64,000 nt of DNA, taken from the NCBI GenBank assembly GCA_963169105.1, contig OY720634.1:115914430-115978429 (forward strand), read 5' to 3'. The notes under the pieces were generated by a model, which was given only the letters and a program-made list of their open reading frames with translations, did no database searches and was not told where the DNA came from. The DNA is from Ceriagrion tenellum. Lineage: Eukaryota > Arthropoda > Insecta > Odonata > Coenagrionidae. Position 1 is the stretch's first letter, and every line of letters starts with the position of its first letter. Of the stretch, positions 61,341 to 64,000 are shown in pieces. The position numbers and the translations under genes are program-made.

Positions 61341-62447
61341 ATGGGAAGGCTTGAATTACTACAGACTCTTACTGGTCACCAGGGAAGGGCTTGGAATGTA
61401 GCGTGGAATCCTCAAGGGGACATATTAGCTTCCTGTGGTGAGGATAAAACCATACGTCTCTGGACGAATTCCTCCTCTGGCCAAGGAGATAAATTGGGTA
61501 ATTGGACGTGCCGTTCAACACTGGTTGATGCTCACCAGAGAACCATACGTGCAATTGCGTGGTCTCCATGTGGTCATCGATTAGCTTCAGCCAGCTTCGA
61601 CTCCACGACTGCCATTTGGGAGCGGCGCCAGCAGCTGAACAGCGGACGTGGAGCCGATTTTGAGTGCGTAGCCACTCTGGAAGGGCATGAAAGCGAAGTA
61701 AAAAGCGTATCTTGGGCACGATCTGGTCGTCTCTTGGCAACTTGTAGCAGGGACCGCTCAGTGTGGATATGGGAGGTGGAAAATGGCGAGGGTGAAGAGC
61801 TGGATGGAGAGTTTGAATGTGCCGCTGTCCTCAACTCACATACTCAGGACGTGAAGCGAGTAGCTTGGCATCCTGAAAGGGAGCTTTTGGCCTCTGCTAG
61901 CTACGATGATACTGTCCGTTTGTATATGGAGAACCCTGCTGATAGTGAATGGGGTGAAATTGCTGTACTCTCCTCCCACACGTCTACGGTTTGGGGTTTG
62001 GCCTGGGAGAGCCATGCCTCAGAAAGAGGAAGTAAAGGATCTAGATTAGCTACTTGTAGTGGTGATGGGACTGTGAAAATATGGAAAGAATTCGGACCGA
62101 ATAATGAAGAAGGAGTAGCCCCTGGACCCGATGGCCATCCAGCATGGAAGTGCATTTGCACTCTGTCTGGTCACCATGGTGGTCGGCCTGTGTATGATGT
62201 CTCATGGTGTCCGTGTACAGGCTATATTGCTACTGCTTGTGGTGATGATGCAATCCGTGTATTTGGTGAGACAGAAGGTGGAGATTCCCTTGAATTAAAT
62301 GGACCTTCAATTGATATTTTGGCTAATCAACGGTCAGCACATTTACAGGATGTAAATTCAGTCTCTTGGAATCCGAAAGTACCTGGACTATTAGCATCTG
62401 CAAGTGATGATGGAGATGTCAAACTGTGGATTTTTCATTCTGATTAG
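61341..62447 (+). CDS. Ciao1: CIAO1, cytosolic iron-sulfur assembly WD40 protein
   Basis: A 368-residue protein in one coding exon, ending TAG. It starts MGRLELLQTLTGHQGRAWNV; the Met at 61341 is chosen because the open frame upstream crosses an acceptor-like TTTTCAG and does not match the family. Seven WD40 blades can be counted by their GH/SH...W-D/W-E units: ASCGEDKTIRLW, ASASFDSTTAIWE, ATCSRDRSVWIWE, ASASYDDTVRLY, ATCSGDGTVKIW, ATACGDDAIRVF and ASASDDGDVKLW. CIAO1 is part of the cytosolic targeting complex (with MMS19 and CIAO2B) that hands iron-sulfur clusters to apoproteins such as DNA polymerases and helicases. Length and blade spacing match the family; no break is seen. A polyadenylation signal AATAAA-like sequence lies near 62580. 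Confidence 0.96.
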   Translation: MGRLELLQTLTGHQGRAWNVAWNPQGDILASCGEDKTIRLWTNSSSGQGDKLGNWTCRSTLVDAHQRTIRAIAWSPCGHRLASASFDSTTAIWERRQQLNSGRGADFECVATLEGHESEVKSVSWARSGRLLATCSRDRSVWIWEVENGEGEELDGEFECAAVLNSHTQDVKRVAWHPERELLASASYDDTVRLYMENPADSEWGEIAVLSSHTSTVWGLAWESHASERGSKGSRLATCSGDGTVKIWKEFGPNNEEGVAPGPDGHPAWKCICTLSGHHGGRPVYDVSWCPCTGYIATACGDDAIRVFGETEGGDSLELNGPSIDILANQRSAHLQDVNSVSWNPKVPGLLASASDDGDVKLWIFHSD

Positions 62448-64000
62448 TTGAGATTTTGGCTGTTACTGGACCTCTGCAATTTTTTTTCATTTTTATTTGA
62501 TTTATGATTTTTTTGTTTTCTGCCCCTCTCTGGCATTAACATGGGAAGTGTCTGTAGAAATGTTGTAGGCTTTAAAAAAAATAAAAGTTGCCATTTGTTA
62601 TGTGTATCTTTCTGTTTCATGATGACCAAGAAATCTTAAATGAGAGTAAAAATTTAGAGTAACCATAAAACCCTCCTAAGCTTTGATAGTTGCCATCATA
62701 TTACAGATTTTCGAACAAAATTTGTAGCCTGGTTCCCTTAATAGGACTCGACTGGTGCTATCTTCACATATTTGTTTTGGTTGTAGGATCACATGGGGAG
62801 GTGATTGACTGCTGATGTCACTTTTTGCATTCTGGACTGGTGATTAATTCGGTAAAGGTAGGATTACTTGGGGAAGAGTGGAGAGATAACTGACATTAGC
62901 ATCAATATGCTTGCAGCAAACAGTGCTTCAGGGACTGTGCACTTCTATGTCCAATCTGATTGATGGAGTACCACATATTGAAGTGTTCTCCACATAGCAC
63001 CCAAGTTGGGATTGAAATTCCTCTGGAAAATATCGGCCACGGCCAAGATTCAAATCAGGCTCTTGGGGTAGGAAGCAGATACTAGCCAAAATGACTAGCC
63101 AGCCCCCTTCTGCACTGGAGATGTGTCATCAATTCCCACCACCTTATGGGCACTCATGTTGGTCATGTGATTTTACTCCTATAATTAATTGTCTTCTCCC
63201 CATTCGGTTTGAAATGCTGCCAAAATGAGTGCAATGCTCTACCAGTCGAAACTTAATTCCACCCACTTTGATGACCAACTTACCCTGGTCCTTCTGTTTC
63301 CAAGGGAATTACATTACATTGACTTATTTCAAGTAATCTTCCTGAGGGATTGCTGCATTATGTACAAACTTTATTTGGCTCCCACCCTTGAACTATCTTG
63401 ATGGGGAGGGAGATGAAGGGGCATGAATAGAAAGAATCACGTGTAAGCTTGAGACTGGTGCGGGAGTGGTAAGTAGATGTGTGGAAGAGGTGGAATGAGA
63501 AGGGAACATGAAGTCATTGGTAAAGTGAAATTCTGCAGGGCAATACACAATTTCAAAATCTTCAGAAAGTCCAGTTTTCACCCCTTGGTCACAGTATGTA
63601 AATCTGGTTAAAATAACCCTAATGGCTCCCATAATTCTAATGTTTTGATAACCCAGAGGCCTTGTCATGATTAAAAAACAGTACCAATCCTCATGCATTC
63701 TAGTCTTGAACTTTCTTCAAATATGTTCTTGTACTCAAACTTTGTCAAATATGTATGTTTTGTTTTGCATGCGTCACACTATAACTAGTATGCTCCACTT
63801 TTCTGTAGATGACAATATTTGTGTTTAGGGTTTAAAAACATTTTTCCTATTGTCATTTGGTTATAAAAGGTTACATAGCCTCATAAATAGGTAAACTTAA
63901 ACAACATTCAAAGGAGATAATGCAATATAATAAGATAAGTTAATAGATGAAAGATAATAATGATAAGGTAATGAAAGGCGGGAGAAATACTGAAGAGGAC
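62448..64000. other. 3' flank of CIAO1, no gene seen
   Basis: The first 150 bp are the CIAO1 3' UTR. Beyond that I see no coding or RNA signal. The minus-strand open stretch 63393-63698 has no recognisable domain. Confidence 0.5.

Noticed and set aside
1..64000. CRISPR arrays, bacterial operons, rRNA or tRNA genes
   Set aside because: None seen; the tRNA-like word at 49078-49096 is the copia primer site, not a tRNA gene.

Overview
The window looks like nuclear DNA from an arthropod, most likely an insect; the order cannot be fixed from the sequence. It is AT-rich, with GT-AG introns from under 100 bp to about 9 kb, and the introns and spacers are loaded with transposons (CR1/L2-like LINE, Ty1/copia, Penelope-like, hAT-type MITE and several TIR DNA transposons).

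Five host genes can be assembled exon by exon, with splice phases that close. Left to right: the 3' part of an ABR/BCR-type C2-RhoGAP gene (+, 1-3809); a Derlin-2-like gene (+, 9752-20827), whose last intron holds an apparently intact LINE and a degenerate DNA transposon; a PPTC7/PTC7-type mitochondrial PP2C phosphatase (-, 33787 down to 21884); a 377-residue, five-exon gene that looks like a domesticated and catalytically dead Merlin/ISXO2 transposase (+, 34217-50892); and a CIAO1 gene with a single coding exon (+, 61341-62447). The phosphatase and the Merlin-like gene are head to head, 429 bp apart. Derlin and the phosphatase converge.

The most interesting items are these. (1) The Merlin-derived gene keeps the transposase scaffold signatures but has lost catalytic positions, and its splicing is coherent across 16.7 kb. 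(2) In the LINE, ORF1 and ORF2 share one frame and are separated by a single UGA followed by CUA, and the conserved start of the ORF2 endonuclease lies upstream of the first ORF2 Met, which points to programmed readthrough. (3) A head-to-head palindrome of two Penelope-like 3' ends with GIY-YIG domains carries hammerhead-ribozyme-like motifs on both arms, and two more such motifs stand alone elsewhere. (4) A complete but dead copia element with a 5-bp target duplication has a tandemly duplicated primer-binding region matching the initiator tRNA-Met anticodon arm.

The spaces 3810-9751, 20828-21883, 50893-61340 and 62448-64000 hold no gene I can support apart from the mobile elements listed.
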